A stretch of 64,000 nt of DNA from positions 45,425,192 through 45,489,191 of the forward strand of contig NC_068566.1 in the NCBI RefSeq assembly GCF_025698545.1. Direction: 5' to 3'. The translations under genes and the position numbers were made by a program. This document shows positions 1 through 12,270 of the stretch, in pieces (within the stretch, counting starts at the first letter, position 1; every line of letters starts with the position of its first letter). The notes beneath the pieces are model-generated. The model made no database searches, was not told the origin of the DNA, and saw only the letters and a list, made by a program, of their open reading frames with translations. Origin of the DNA: Gossypium raimondii. Its lineage: Eukaryota; Streptophyta; Magnoliopsida; Malvales; Malvaceae.

Positions 1-957
1 GTTCACTCGCTTTTTCTTGTTTTTCCATTTTCCAACGCTAATTCACTTTGTTTTGTTTTTCTTTCTTCTTTGCGGAGAACAGAAGGAGAAAAAGAGGAAG
101 TAAAAAGATCGAGCGGTTCGTGATTTTGAAATCGCTTGATTTTTTTTTTCGACGGATCTGCTTCGAAATTTGGAAAATAAAATTTATATTTGGTTTCTAA
201 GCATTGTATTTTTTCATCGGGAAAATTTGATTTTCTTTTTTGAGCTATGGAATTTGTAGATTGAGTTCTGTCTTTCGAGATCTTGATCTAGCCTTCTATT
301 AGATTTCCTCAGGTTCGTGCTTTAACCTACATTTTGTTCTTACATTTTCTTTTTGAATTTTATTGTTGTGTTTGGATCTGTATGGGTTTTTTCGATTATT
401 TTTAGTTCAGCTTTTAAATTTATTTAAGAAATTATACGGGGAATCGATAATGCAGCTTGATGTTTTGAATTTTGAATTTTTTTTGATTTTTTTTTTGGAA
501 TTTTGATTGTTTGGTTGCTGAGAAAACGTGAAGAGTGTAACTCCGAGCTCTTTTTTACTTTTTATTTTATTTTAAATTTTATTTTTTTTTCGACAATTGA
601 ACACTCTTAGTTTCTGGTTAGCAGAGTGATTTTATTAAGTGTAAGATACGAAAAGAATCTCCGTTCTTTCTTTTTCTCTCTCTCTCTTATCTCTTTCAGT
701 TTTCGCTTGTGTCCAAAAAAGAAGAAAAAAAAGGGCTTTATGCTTAACACCAGTAATGCCTTTTCTTTCTCCTAGTTTCCCTCTAAAATGTGAGCTAAAT
801 TCGTTGAAAAATCGGTTTTTATTTAAAATTATAATGAAGTTGCAAACTAGTATGACAAAATTTGTGCCTTTACTTTCTGTATTTAGCTCTGAATAGATAA
901 TTAATGATATATATATCAAAATTTTCACTAAGATAAATATTGTTATCCCCTTTGCAG
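1..957 (+). other. 5' leader of the kinesin gene with a leader intron
   Basis: The first 312 bases read as a pyrimidine-rich, non-coding leader exon that probably begins before the window. A donor follows CAG at 313, and a matching acceptor (TTTGCAG) ends at 957, giving a 645-base leader intron rich in T tracts. The second leader exon then runs from 958 to the start codon at 1022. This is read from splice signals alone, with no transcript. Leader introns are common in plant housekeeping genes and often raise expression. Confidence 0.6.
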
Positions 958-1021
958 GACTGAGTCCTATGTTATCTGAAAGATAGATTTCAAAGAAGTC
1001 AGCTTCGACATTCAGCTAATA

Positions 1022-4000
1022 ATGCATATGAAGGAAAGCGGTCCAGCTAATGGCTTGCATGGAACTCATAATGTAGATATTGAACAAATGGGAAGTTTTG
1101 AAGGTGTGATTCGACGTAAAGTAATAACATTTTTTAGCTCTTTCAGTGTTTTTAATCATCTTCCACTCTTGAACTTGGAGCCTTGATTTTACTAGGTGAC
1201 TGGCTGTCTTCTTTGGTGGACTGGTTAAATGCAATATTTCCTGATTTAAGGTTGCCACTGGATATGACAGAAGACGAGCTGAGAGGGTGTCTGATTGATG
1301 GAACTATTTTTTGTACCATTTTGAACAAGCTGCATCCTGGTTCTGTTGAAATGGTTTGATCAATCATTTGTTAATACTTTGTTTGCTGAGTTATTATTAT
1401 TATTATTATTATTTTAGTTCACTTTTCTTTTTTTAAGACTTAATTTTAAATGTTTTTATCTTGTTCTGGACGTTCTACTTCACCATTTGAGCATGTTTCT
1501 TCTCTAACTTCAGGATGGTGATTCTGATTGTGGTCTTGCAAATGTCAAGAAATTTCTGATTGCTATGGATGAAATGGGGCTGCCCAGCTTTGAATTGTCT
1601 GATATTGAGCAGGTATCAGTTGATTTGAAGAAGCTTTTTCTTTGAGCAATGTTCTATTCTGGGTGCCAAATATTTAAGGTTGGATTAAAGTGAAAACATT
1701 TTTCTACTAATTGATCTTGAAACAAAAACTATTTGCCTACAAAATTGATCTTAGCTTGTGCATGATGAGGAGTAAGCTATGGCTGGCTCAGTTTTGGGTG
1801 TATGGGTTTGGTATATACCTGATAAAATGAACTTTGGACTCTCATGTTTAGTTGTACGTCTATCTCAGTCAAAAGAATTTGTCTTGGGATGTAAACTCCT
1901 CTTTCAAGCCCTTTTGATCTTAACTTTGGGATGGTTCTTGATCTGAGTGGAGGCTTCTCCCCCCCTCCCCCTGATGGATTGATCATTTGATCATGGAATG
2001 AAACCTCTATCTGGTTAATGGTGTATGATGAACTACCTTTTTTCTTTTGGGACAAAATGAATTACCCTAGTCGGTTGGGTTCAAGTTGCAAGTTAGCATT
2101 CCATTGCTGTTTTTCTTTTCTTTCTACCTTTTGGTTAATAATTTGGGACATATGCAGGGCCATATGATGCCGGTTTTAGAGTGCCTTAAGACACTTAGAT
2201 CATGTTTCAATCCTAATGATGAGGCCAATAGCTTCCAACATCCTTCCAGAAAGAGATGGGATATTTCTGGTGAATTCGAGAGCATCCAAATGAAGCAAGG
2301 ATGTTATGCTGATCTTTCTGATGCAACAGTTTTGGAATTATTGAAATCAAGCAGTTTAGATGTAAGATTCTGAACTCTTTCCATACATGTGTCTGTATCT
2401 ATTACGTACTCAAGATTCTGATAGCAACTTTTTGGTTAATGCATTCTTATGCACCTTCCTTTTTGCAGAACGTCTCAACTCAATCACTATTCAGTATAAT
2501 TTACAAGATTATGGATGAAAGTATTGAAAGAAAGAAAGGAGATGTACCTCATGTATGCCATCAGGAGTACATACATTTGCTGTATTTCCTTAGCATTCAT
2601 GGATGTTTTTAGTTTTGTCTCTTTTCTGAGACTGGTAGTCATGCATCTGTCGTGCTATATATATATTTTTTGATACCGTTTTTTAATTTGTGGTTTTCTA
2701 TTGTTTCCTTTTTGCTCAGCGTGTCGCATGCCTGTTGAGAAAGATTGTAGAAGAGATCGAATGGCGAGTTTCAACTAGGGCAAGAAATTTAAAAAATGTA
2801 AATTGCTTCGGAACTTTCTATTTCCTCTCTCTAAGAGATTGTTTTCTCATGTGCGGTGCATGGATAATGAATATTTGTATTTTGTGATCCTGAAGCAAAA
2901 CAAACTTTTTAGGGCACAGGAGGAAAAGTATCAATCAAGGATAAGAGCACTTGAGACCCTTGCAAAGGGAACCATGGAGGAAAATATGGTACTTGACTAA
3001 CAGTTTAGGGCATGTGCCTTAGTTCTTTTTGCCTTTAGTTCTCCCTGTCTCAATAATCCTGGATTTGTTTTGCTTCCTGTAGGTTGTTCTAAAGAATCTA
3101 CAACATATAAAGGTGCAATTCTTAATGTTTTCCCTCTTAATTCATTGTTGATTTTTAAAATTTTACCATGTTGTTTTAGTTCTGTGCCTTTGGTTTTCCG
3201 AAGACTCTCATTGACATATTGTTCTCTGGGTTTCACATCTTTTAATAATTGCTTCATCCATAATGCTTCATCCATAAATTTGAAACTGAAGGACTATATC
3301 TATTTCTGTGAATTGCTTAACTTATATTTACTAGTTAAGTTTAAACTGCAAGAAGGATACAGTATATTTATATGTACTTTTGCATGTATTTCCATTTATA
3401 TCTTGTATGAAATTCAACTAGTGTACTGACAGAAGCGACTTTGAGATTTGAATTTTCTTTTGAAGGAAAAGCCATTTAATTTCAGAAGAAAATTTTAAAG
3501 GATGGTTTAACTTTGTATTACTTAGTTTAAAATGCTTATATTAAGTTTGCAGATCTGATATTAGTCTCCTTTTTACGTACTTGCACTGCCTGCAATGCTT
3601 TTATGTTAGTTTAACTAGTTTGGGATCGGAACTTTTCACTAGAATTTGGATAGTAGATAATCTGATCCCTGTTGTGTTGTGAACTCAAGCTAAGATTGAC
3701 ATGGCTAATCAATGAGGCTATTCTTTTTTCCCGTTGTAAGTCTTAATACCAGGCGACTATGTGGTGTTATGCAAAGATTTATCTCTTTGCCATATTTTGT
3801 TGCTTGATAGTCTAATATAATTGCTTTGTTATTTCATGAGAATTGCAGTTTGAAAAGAGCAAACTGGAGGAGAAGGGTAAAGTTGAAGAGCAGGATGTGC
3901 TTCAGCTTAAGAAGGAGAAGGTTCAGAAAGACCTTGAGATTTCTAGGCTAAAAGAGGAACTAGAGAGCAGCAAAAAGATGCATGAAATACAGTGTCTCCA

Positions 4001-7000
4001 ACTGGAAGCCCAGGCTGAGGATAATAAAGTATTGTTAGAAAAGAAGTTAAAAGAAGTCGAGTATCTTTTAAGTGACTCCAGGAAGAAAGTGGACGAGCTT
4101 CAGTCATTTTCTGAATCTAAACAAAAGAGATGGAAAGATAGGGAGCGCAGTTATCAGAGCTTCATTGATCAGCAATTTCGGGCTTTGAAGGTTTGTTGTG
4201 TTTGTGATGTTTCTATGATAGGATATTGATACATGGTCCTATAACATGAAGTTTTACACTGTTTAGGAATTGAGGGACGCTTCAAAATCTGTCAAACGTG
4301 AGGTTCTAAAGACTAAAAAGAGCTACTCAGAGGATCTAAATTTCTTAGGTAGTGTTGGTTATTCTTGCTGTTTGTTTTGTTTGTTTGGCTTGGTCTGCTC
4401 ATTTCCTTATATTTTGGGATGTGAGCAATTCCTCATTGTGTATACCCTTTTTCCTCGAGTAGGAATCAAGCTTAAAGGAGTGGTAGATGCTGCTGAAAAT
4501 TATCATTTGGTTCTTTCTGAAAACCGTAGATTGTACAATGAGGTTCAGGATTTGAAAGGTACATTGTATATCTTAGTTTGTTCGGGTTTCTTTGCCAAGT
4601 AGCTTAAACTACTTCTTATTTGTGCAGGAAATATTAGAGTCTATTGTAGGATAAGGCCATTCCTTCCAGGGCAAAGTAAAAAACAAACAGCAATAGAATA
4701 TGTTGGTGAGAATGGTGAATTGGTTGTTTCGAATCCCTCAAAATTAGGGAAGGACACTCATAGGCTCTTCAAGTTTAACAAGGTTTTTAGTCCAGCAGCT
4801 ACCCAAGGTTCTAAAATTTCTTAACTCAGTTCATTTGATAATGAAACTCATCTCTTAATTTAATGCTATATAGTTATAGCCACACTTTTCATGACTGCTG
4901 CTTGTATATCACATATTTCAATGTGATATGTCTGCAGAGGAGGTATTTTTGGACACCCAACCATTGATTCGATCTGTTCTTGACGGATACAATGTTTGCA
5001 TATTTGCTTATGGTCAAACTGGCTCAGGAAAAACTTATACTATGGTGAGCTGCCTGCTAATATTTTTCCATTTGAAATATATAGATTATTTTAAACTTGT
5101 TGGCTATGTCTTATGCGTGTTTATTCTTCTTTCCAGAGTGGACCTAATTTGTCTTCTAAAGAAGACTGGGGAGTCAACTATAGAGCATTGAATGATCTTT
5201 TTCAAATCTCTCAAAGCAGGAAGAGCTCCATTATATATGAAGTTGGTGTGCAAATGGTTGAGATATATAATGAACAAGTTCGTGATCTGCTTGTTATTGA
5301 CAGTTCTCAGAGAAGATATCCTTTATTTTAATCTTTTTAATTTCATTTCTTATGTTTCTTGAATCTGGTCTGAAATTTGGCTCTATAACTTATGTTCTAT
5401 TGCTATTGTTCCTTATCCTTGGTTCTATACAATACCTTACGTTACCCTATTGGTTTAAGAATTTGCAATACTCATTATAATTTTGTGTTTGGTCTAATGG
5501 TTATATTTTATTCCTTGTGATTCTTTTTCCTGCCGTTAAAGATGTTATTTGTTTCCTTTGACTTGCACACACTTGGGATTTGGAGCACCACCCAACCAAA
5601 TGGGTTAGCTGTCCCTGAAGCAAGCATGCATTCTGTAAAATCAACCACAGATGTTCTGGAATTGATGAATATCGGTTTAATGAATAGGGCTGTTGGTGCT
5701 ACCGCCCTAAATGAGAGGAGTAGCAGATCCCACAGGTTATATTTTACTCTGTATGTAACTTGTTATTTGGAGAATTTGAGTTTTGCATCTAATGGGTTTC
5801 AGTAAATTATGTGCAGCATTCTCACCGTTCATGTTCGTGGCACGGACATAAAAACTAATGCTGTTTTGCGCGGTAGTCTACATTTGGTGGATCTTGCTGG
5901 CAGTGAACGGGTAGATCGTTCTGAAGCAACTGGAGATAGGCTTAGGGAGGCACAACATATAAACAAATCCCTGTCAGCTCTAGGAGATGTAATTTTTGCT
6001 CTGGCACAAAAGAATTCTCATGTCCCTTATAGAAACAGCAAACTGACTCAAGTTCTCCAGAGTTCTCTGGGTACTTTTTACTGTTCAGATTTTAATTTGC
6101 TATTTCACGGTCATGCCCATTAGATTCTACATACCTTAAAAGCCTATTTATTTGCACTTACTGATTGTAGGTGGCCAGGCGAAAACCCTTATGTTTGTGC
6201 AGCTTAATCCTGATGTAGAATCATACGCTGAAACCATAAGTACTTTGAAGTTTGCCGAAAGAGTTTCTGGTGTTGAGTTAGGTGCTGCACGGACTAACAG
6301 AGAAGGAAGAGATATCAGAGAACTTATGGAACAAGTATCCTTTTCTCTTCCTCTACTCATTTTCCCTTTTCTTCGAGTTAATGTAGCATAGCTGTTGAAA
6401 CCAATAGTTGATTGTTTGAAAATGGTTACCTTATTTCTCTGGGGACAGAGAAAGCAGAGTTATAGTCCAATGTTGGACCATGAAAATCTTCACTTTCATT
6501 AATGAGCCTATCAACTGGCATCGTTGCAACGGTGTAATCTCGTTCACTTATAATCTTCTATTTGATCTTATAGGTTTCATCGCTCAAAGAAACCATCACA
6601 AAGAAAGATCAGGAGATTGAGCGTTTGCAACTGCTTAAGGGTAATGGCAATGGTACTAAGCGTGGTATGAGCTCACTGAGGTACGAGTCTTCCTCTCCTA
6701 GGGGACGCTCCAGTGGGACTCCTCGACAAAGCCTGGGCCTCTCAAGACGGCCAAGCTTGGGAAGTTTTGAGAAAGCAGATGTTGATGCTGACATTTTCTC
6801 AGCTAATGGTGATAAGCATTCTGAATCTGGCTCTCATTGGTCAATTGATGAATCCAGGCATCAAAATGAATCACTTGCGCATACAAACATGATAGGAAGA
6901 GATTTGGGTCCGAATCTTACTGACGATATTGAACTGTTGGGATTCGGAAATGCAGATTCAGAGGAGAGATTAAGTGATATATCTGATGGTGATCTATCAA

Positions 7001-7522
7001 TGGGGGCTACAGATACTGATGGCTCAATCTGTAGTGCCGTGGAGTTTACTCTTTTCCCGGAAGTTTCAAAACCTGCTGATAAACCAGAGAACGTTGAGAA
7101 AGCAAGCAAATCTGAAAAATCTGATAATATTGGGAAGTAAGTATACTTTAACTCCTACGGCTTTTATTTTTCACTGCAATATCTGATAACTTGATTAATT
7201 TGACTTACTCCGGTCGGCTCCTGTTCAAAAATAGGTCTATCGCCCCATCACTCCCGTCTAAGCTTCCAAAGCTATCTCAGAAAGTGTTGCAAACAAAACC
7301 TACTGCTCGATTGTCACTGTCCCGGAGCACCTCCAAGATCCCATCGAGTACGTAATTATTATATACTGTTCCTATGATCAAACTGTTTTGAATTTTGATC
7401 ATTGTCTCCTCACTCTTTCGTTTTTCATTGGAATGTGTATATATATATCATCAGGTTCTAAGAAAATAACTGCTGCAACCACTAGCAATTCTTCGATTAA
7501 GCCCCCAAAACGACGGCCGTGA
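1022..7522 (+). CDS. kinesin-14 motor protein with N-terminal calponin-homology domain
   Basis: Minus-end-directed microtubule motor, possibly also binding actin through its CH domain. I read 20 coding exons: 1022-1103, 1196-1353, 1514-1612, 2158-2361, 2469-2552, 2720-2797, 2896-2988, 3083-3112, 3849-4190, 4267-4348, 4463-4558, 4628-4807, 4938-5044, 5137-5315, 5571-5735, 5817-6070, 6171-6334, 6574-7136, 7235-7347, 7455-7522. Every junction keeps frame, giving 1046 residues. The CH domain is about residues 28-150 and a coiled coil about 240-440. The kinesin-14 neck and motor begin near 440-455 ([13 protein letters not shown]). The P-loop GQTGSGKT is 535-542, switch [10 protein letters not shown] 652-660 and switch II DLAGSE 685-690. 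A serine-rich tail follows residue 800. All motor motifs look intact. From memory it is closest to the Arabidopsis KIN-14 subgroup with [11 protein letters not shown] after loop 2. All introns are GT-AG except the AT-AC intron 5316-5570. Confidence 0.95.
5316..5570 (+). other. AT-AC (U12-type) intron of the kinesin gene
   Basis: No GT donor can join exon 14 to exon 15. The exon instead stops before ATATCCTTT, the textbook 5' splice site of minor-spliceosome AT-AC introns. The intron ends ...TTGCACAC, with a branch-site-like TTCCTTTGAC (5552-5561) whose A lies about 10 bases before the AC. Splicing 5315 to 5571 keeps frame (phase 2) and gives SSQRRLGIW, which fits kinesin-14 motors. Confidence 0.88.
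6335..6573 (+). other. kinesin intron with a U12-like GT donor
   Basis: This intron starts GTATCCTTTT, a full match to the donor consensus of GT-AG introns removed by the minor spliceosome. It ends TTATAG. The branch region is weaker: TATTTGAT lies only about 8 bases from the end, short for a U12 branch site. The junction is phase 0 and in frame, so the intron is real; its class is uncertain. Confidence 0.5.
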
Positions 7523-7990
7523 TCTGAAACTATGTTTTTAGATGGTAGAAGATCTTTGACTTAAAGTTTAGTTTGTAATTTATATCGAAAACTTCACTAT
7601 GTTTATTGTCTGTAGGTTGTTTCTTCCTTCCATTTATCTTATTGGAAGGGGGCCAATGTTAGCGAAACTGTTCACTTGTAATATACTTACTAAAAAAAAA
7701 GGGTGTTATATCAGCCCCTCCACTTGGGTTCTCGTCAAACTGCTACTCTATCTATGCATTTTTTATTGATATATATAGGATAATTATTTGATACATTGTG
7801 TATTAAATAATAATCCATATATGTACATTGCAGGTCACACAATTATGTTTAACCTTTTTTTTTTGGTCTAAAGTTATAATATAGTCACTTAATTAATCAC
7901 ATATTTTTGTTATATTTTTTATAATAGTAAGATCACGTGGCAATTCTAAAATTGACATGATAAGTTTAGCCTAGTAAGATTTATACATGA
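7523..7990 (+). other. kinesin 3' untranslated region and AT-rich spacer
   Basis: The stretch after the stop codon is U-rich, with likely 3' end signals around 7555-7700 but no clear single poly(A) motif. Beyond about 7740 it is anonymous AT-rich DNA. I see no gene. Confidence 0.5.
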
Positions 7991-8370
7991 TGTCTAGGGG
8001 TATAATCGAGCCGAGCCTGAATATTGTCAAGCTTGAGCTTGATACTTAGTTTGAGCTCAATCCAACTTTTATTTTTAAGCTAGAGTTTGGTTTGAGATAT
8101 AATTGAGCTACTTGAGCTCGAGTTCGATTAAGCTCGTTTACCAATTTTTGCACTCAAGCTTGCTTTGATAATTAAGCTTATGGTTAATAGTATATATCAA
8201 GGATAATAATATAATTTGGTAATATGAAAATATGAAGAGCTTGATAAGGCTCATGAGTTGTTCAAGTAAAGTACTACGAAGCTCGAATTTGGCTTGATCG
8301 AGAGCTCAAGTTCAACTCGATATTATTGAATTGAATTTGAATAATTTTCAAATTAAATTTGAGTAATTTG
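7991..8370. repeat. dispersed repeat rich in GAGCTCGAG-like words
   Basis: The segment contains many diverged GAGCTCGA / AAGCTCGA words and their complements, so it is partly self-complementary. Similar segments occur at about 22985-23250, 43745-44240, 51455-51600 and 62770-62840. This is a common plant repeat style. No coding capacity and no clear ends were found, so the family is unknown. Confidence 0.5.
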
Positions 8371-8559
8371 CAAACACAAATATCTCATTTTCAATTTGGA
8401 CTATTTGAAAAATAATTTATATATTAATTTAATCAGGATTCTAATGAGCATGCGTGAAAATCTCTTCTTAGTTTACAGCTTACACCTTCCAAAAATACCA
8501 ATACCATTCATTCAACTCATACTTTGAGAATTTGAAGCTCTATGGCAAATGCAATAGTG

Positions 8560-8830
8560 ACCTAGTTTTGGCAAAATGCCAATTTAAGAATGTTTCTTAA
8601 AAGTGCTTTTGGGACAAAAAGTACTTTTAGGACAAAAATATTTTTAAACAAGCTGTTTTTTCAGAGAAAAAATGTTTCGTTTAAACTAAAAATTGGCCTA
8701 AAAGCACTTTTTTCAGAAATTGAAAATTTTAGTTTATTCTTGAAAGCACTTTTGAAAAGCATTCCTAAACTAAGCTTAAGCACTTTTGGTTCGATAATTA
8801 AGACGACGACCATTGCAACTGTTCGATATT
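8560..8830. repeat. MITE-like palindromic repeat (AAAAGCACTTTT words)
   Basis: Left and right parts are inverted copies built around AAAGTGCTTTT / AAAAGCACTTTT. The one open frame across it (8590-8832) is a by-product of that structure. It looks like a short non-autonomous DNA transposon; I could not fix its target duplication. Confidence 0.45.
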
Positions 8831-9162
8831 AGTCCCAACAGCGTAAGCAAGAATGGGGTTAAGCCCACTTTCATTAGGCTGGCCCATAAACAACACATAC
8901 CAAAATAAATCTCATGTTAGCATGAAGTGCAATTGGATTGTCATGTGATTTGTCACATCAACTTCATAAAGAAACTAATATTTTAATTAGTATTTTTGTT
9001 AAAGAAATGCGATTTGAAAAATTTTGAAAGATTAATGGCCAAATTGATAGAAAATGTAAATGTTGAGGGTTAAAATTATCATCATGCCATTTAATTATTG
9101 TTAATGTTGATAGCTTTTCGCGTCATACTATAAATAAGTAAAACAAACGACTCATCATCAGT

Positions 9163-9236
9163 GTCTGGGTGGTGTAGTTGGTTATCACGCTAGTCTCACA
9201 CACTAGAGGTCCCCGGTTCGAACCCGGGCTCAGACA
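9163..9236 (+). tRNA. tRNA-Val (anticodon CAC), copy 1
   Basis: A complete cloverleaf can be drawn. The acceptor GTCTGGG pairs with CTCAGAC, the D arm carries GTAGTTGGTTA, and the anticodon stem CTAGT/ACTAG encloses CTCACAC with anticodon CAC. The T arm is CCCGG-TTCGAAC-CCGGG, and discriminator A follows. No intron. A T run just after it would end RNA polymerase III transcription. Its body is identical to the copies at 13158 and 22050. It opens the first unit of the tRNA/cysteine-rich-peptide array. Confidence 0.97.
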
Positions 9237-9783
9237 TTTTTTTAATTTTCCTCGGCTTGGCTTATCTATCTCAACTTTTTTAAAGTGCTGTTTAAATATG
9301 AGAGAAAATTATTCTTTTTTCTTTTTGAAACAGAGGGAAAAACTTATTAAGACTAAAAAGAAATAGAAATTGTATATTAAATTTATTAATTTTTTAGTAT
9401 ATTTATGGTATAATACTTATTCATTTCATTTATTCTAAAAAATTTATGAAGTCAACCTAGTCAGGGAAAGCAACAGAGTAAAATACAAACTGCATAATTC
9501 TTAAAAAAAAAATAAAAAATCCTATAATCGATTGATGATGGAAATTTGAGGAATGAATTTGGGAAGTTGCTAAATTTCCCAAAAAAAAAGCAACCAAAAT
9601 TCCAAAATTATAAATTTATATTTGTTTTTTTTCTTTTTTCTTTTTATTTATAAATATTTACGTATGGAACCAACCTAGTAACATTATTTATAGCAACATA
9701 ATGGTTCTCTCTCTCTCACTCACACACAACACTGATTTAGCCAAAGAAAAGCCATTGAAATTAAAAAAGAAAAGAAAATCCCC

Positions 9784-10340
9784 ATGGAAGCTTCTTTGAA
9801 ATTGGTTGTTTTCTTCACTCTTTTTCTGGCATCTGGTAAGTAATTCAACAAGCAATCAATACAATATACATGCAGATGTGTTTTGGGTTTGTTAAATTTT
9901 TTATAGATTCATAAGTCAATGGTTACATTAATAGATTCGATATTGTCTTATTATTATGGTTTTATCTCCCATCTTTACAATAGAGTTCTGCAAGACCAAT
10001 TTTGCAGTACTCTTACTTTGTGGACTTGTCAGCATTGGATAAAGATCGGAGATAAAATTTCGATAAATATATATATATATATATATATACACATTGGTAT
10101 CGATATGATTTGATGTTTTATTCTAGCACCTGGGGTTTGTTTGAAAAAGAAACATTTACTAAAGTGTTGGTGTTGTTGTTGGAATGTATGCTGTTCTCGG
10201 ATGCTGCAACGATGATCGAAGGTCAACAAAAGAAGCTGAAATGCAAAACCAAAGAGGATTGTGTGAGGCAGTGCACTACTACGTACCTTTCATGTTTGTA
10301 CTCCTGCTGGTTATTGTGCATGTGCCGGCAGCAATCCTAA
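9784..10340 (+). pseudogene. small secreted cysteine-rich (defensin-like) peptide gene, copy 1; fossil
   Basis: Two-part gene. Exon one (9784-9835) encodes a signal peptide start, MEASLKLVVFFTLFLAS, followed by a normal donor. A cysteine-rich second part lies at about 10180-10340, after an intron of about 350 bases that carries a TA microsatellite. The peptide type (signal peptide, then a short chain with C-x5-C and later clustered cysteines) resembles plant defensin-like or nodule-type cysteine-rich peptides, but I cannot name the family. Compared with its two sisters it looks broken, with about two breaks. A TATA-like TATTTATAG lies about 95 bases upstream of the start and is shared by all three copies. 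The tRNA-Val gene is 0.55 kb upstream. Confidence 0.6.
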
Positions 10341-10737
10341 TTGCTGTTAAGGACCTATAAGTTTTTACTCTATTTCATCCACATCCAATTTTATTAATAA
10401 GTTTGGAATTTTCTGGGAAATAATGTATTGTTGTTCGACGTTTTCAATGAAGTAAGTATCTACGATTATAATGTTTCTATGGTTTTCTTAATTACGAGAT
10501 TAATCTCAAAATTATACATGAATTATGGTTTAATGTATGATTATATACATAAACTTTGATTTTATGCAATTTCATAATTAAAATTAAAAAAAGTTACATT
10601 AATATATTTATATTAATCTAACTTGTTGCATGTCAATATGTTTGGTCAGTTACAATTGACATTGCAATTGGTAGTGAGAATATTGTAGTACTTTTAAGTT
10701 GACTATTTTTGAGACTAGCAAAATTAGGATATTGATC

Positions 10738-11080
10738 GGTAAAAGTACTCTTCGAGTTAGATTGCATTTTATCTCTTTTATTAAAAAAATGGATAAATTA
10801 GATCAAATAGCAAATTGATTTTTTTTGTTAAAAATTTCTTTCATTTGTATTGTTAAAACTAGCGTGATTGATGAAATAACCAAACAGTAACAAGTGGCGT
10901 GCCGGGTGTGCCTTATGCTGATGCATAAAGATCAATTTTTAAAAGTAGAAATGGATGAAAATTTTAACATGATGATAGATTTGCTCTTTGACCTAATGTA
11001 TAGAGACTAATTTACTCATTTTTTAGTAGAAGGGACAAAATGTTATCTGATTCCTAATATAAGAATCTCTATAGTAGTTT
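10738..11080. repeat. palindromic MITE-like element
   Basis: The left end (pattern: AGATTGCATTTT, then ATGGATAAATTAG) is repeated inverted at the right end (CTAATTTACTCATTTT ... AAAATGTTATCTGATT). The same family recurs in the TBL intron near 59685-60640. About 340 bp, no coding capacity. It lies just downstream of peptide copy 1. Confidence 0.5.
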
Positions 11081-11390
11081 AAAAGATATGGACCGATTTG
11101 AGAGCTAAATTGAAGTGATGTCGTAAACTTTTATACATTGAAGCTTCAATGGACCTTGGAATATAAAGATTAGAGAGTGTGCAATTTGGTTCATTGTGGA
11201 GAACTTATTTGAGTGCAACTACAATGTATTAAATTGGAAATACTTATTTGGGTGAGAGCATTCATTGTGAAAGTGCGAGAGGCTACAACAATATGCAAGG
11301 AGCGGTTGAGATTATATGATAGCTTGTACAAACAATATGTAGTGGATTTTTCACTAAGCATGGCATAATATACGTTACTAAGGGTGAGTT

Positions 11391-11532
11391 TGGATGGGCG
11401 GTGCGTTTACCTGCGGTTAGTGTAAAAACAGCGGTAGCGGTGAGATTAGATACTGTAGCAACACTGTAGCGTGAGACAAAAAGTAAGCTAAATGCACCGC
11501 ACCACACCCAATCGCCCATCCAAACCCACCCT
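11391..11532. mobile_element. 142-bp MITE with 20-bp terminal inverted repeats
   Basis: The left end AGGGTGAGTTTGGATGGGCG matches the inverted right end with one mismatch. The interior is relatively GC-rich (GCGGTAGCGGTGAG) and self-complementary. It has no coding capacity. The target duplication is not clear, so the superfamily is open. Confidence 0.75.
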
Positions 11533-12270
11533 AAATCGAATTACGTAATCATATTCGTGTGTTTGATTATTTTTATTGCATTCACATGTTTCTTATTAAG
11601 TTACAACGATTTCAATATGATTTACTAAACAATTTAGTAAAAATGTGATAATAATTTTCGAAATTACCCTTGTAAAATAAAATATAAAATATATTAATTT
11701 TAACATTTTCAATAATATTTATTATTAACAAACATATAATTTAAAATAAATTTAATACTCTATTTATCATAAAATATATTAAAATTTGGACAATAATATT
11801 AAAATAATTTGATATGAAAATTTATTTCTTCTTTTAATGGAAAAAGTATTTCATAAAGCATTTGGCATTTGAATCGCAAGAATTATGATTGAGACCATGT
11901 TATTGTTTCGAGTTTTTCATTTTAATTAGGCATAATATTAAATTTAGTCTTTAATATTTTTATTTTATTAATTTAACTTTTATTTTTAAAAAATTAAATT
12001 AAATTTAGCCATAATATTAAAAAACAATTAAATTTTGTCCATCAATATTTTAATAAAATACTAATTAAAATATTAAAATTTTAAAATAACATTCGCATGG
12101 CAATTAACATGTACTTTGTGTTAATATTTTAAATTTTATAATTCTTTTATATATTTTTTATTTTTTATATAAATTATTGGTTGGTGTAGCATATACGATA
12201 AATAGTCTCATGTTAGTATGAAGTGTATTTGGGCTGCCCACGGGATGCCACACCAACTTCATTAAAAAAT
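11533..12270. other. AT-rich spacer sharing blocks with the other array units
   Basis: About 11540-11830 matches 21176-21400 (the stretch just before the second tRNA-Asp), and its end matches 14200-14280 before the first tRNA-Asp. About 12050-12260 matches 20940-21165. These shared blocks show that the array grew by duplication of large segments. No gene seen. Confidence 0.6.
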
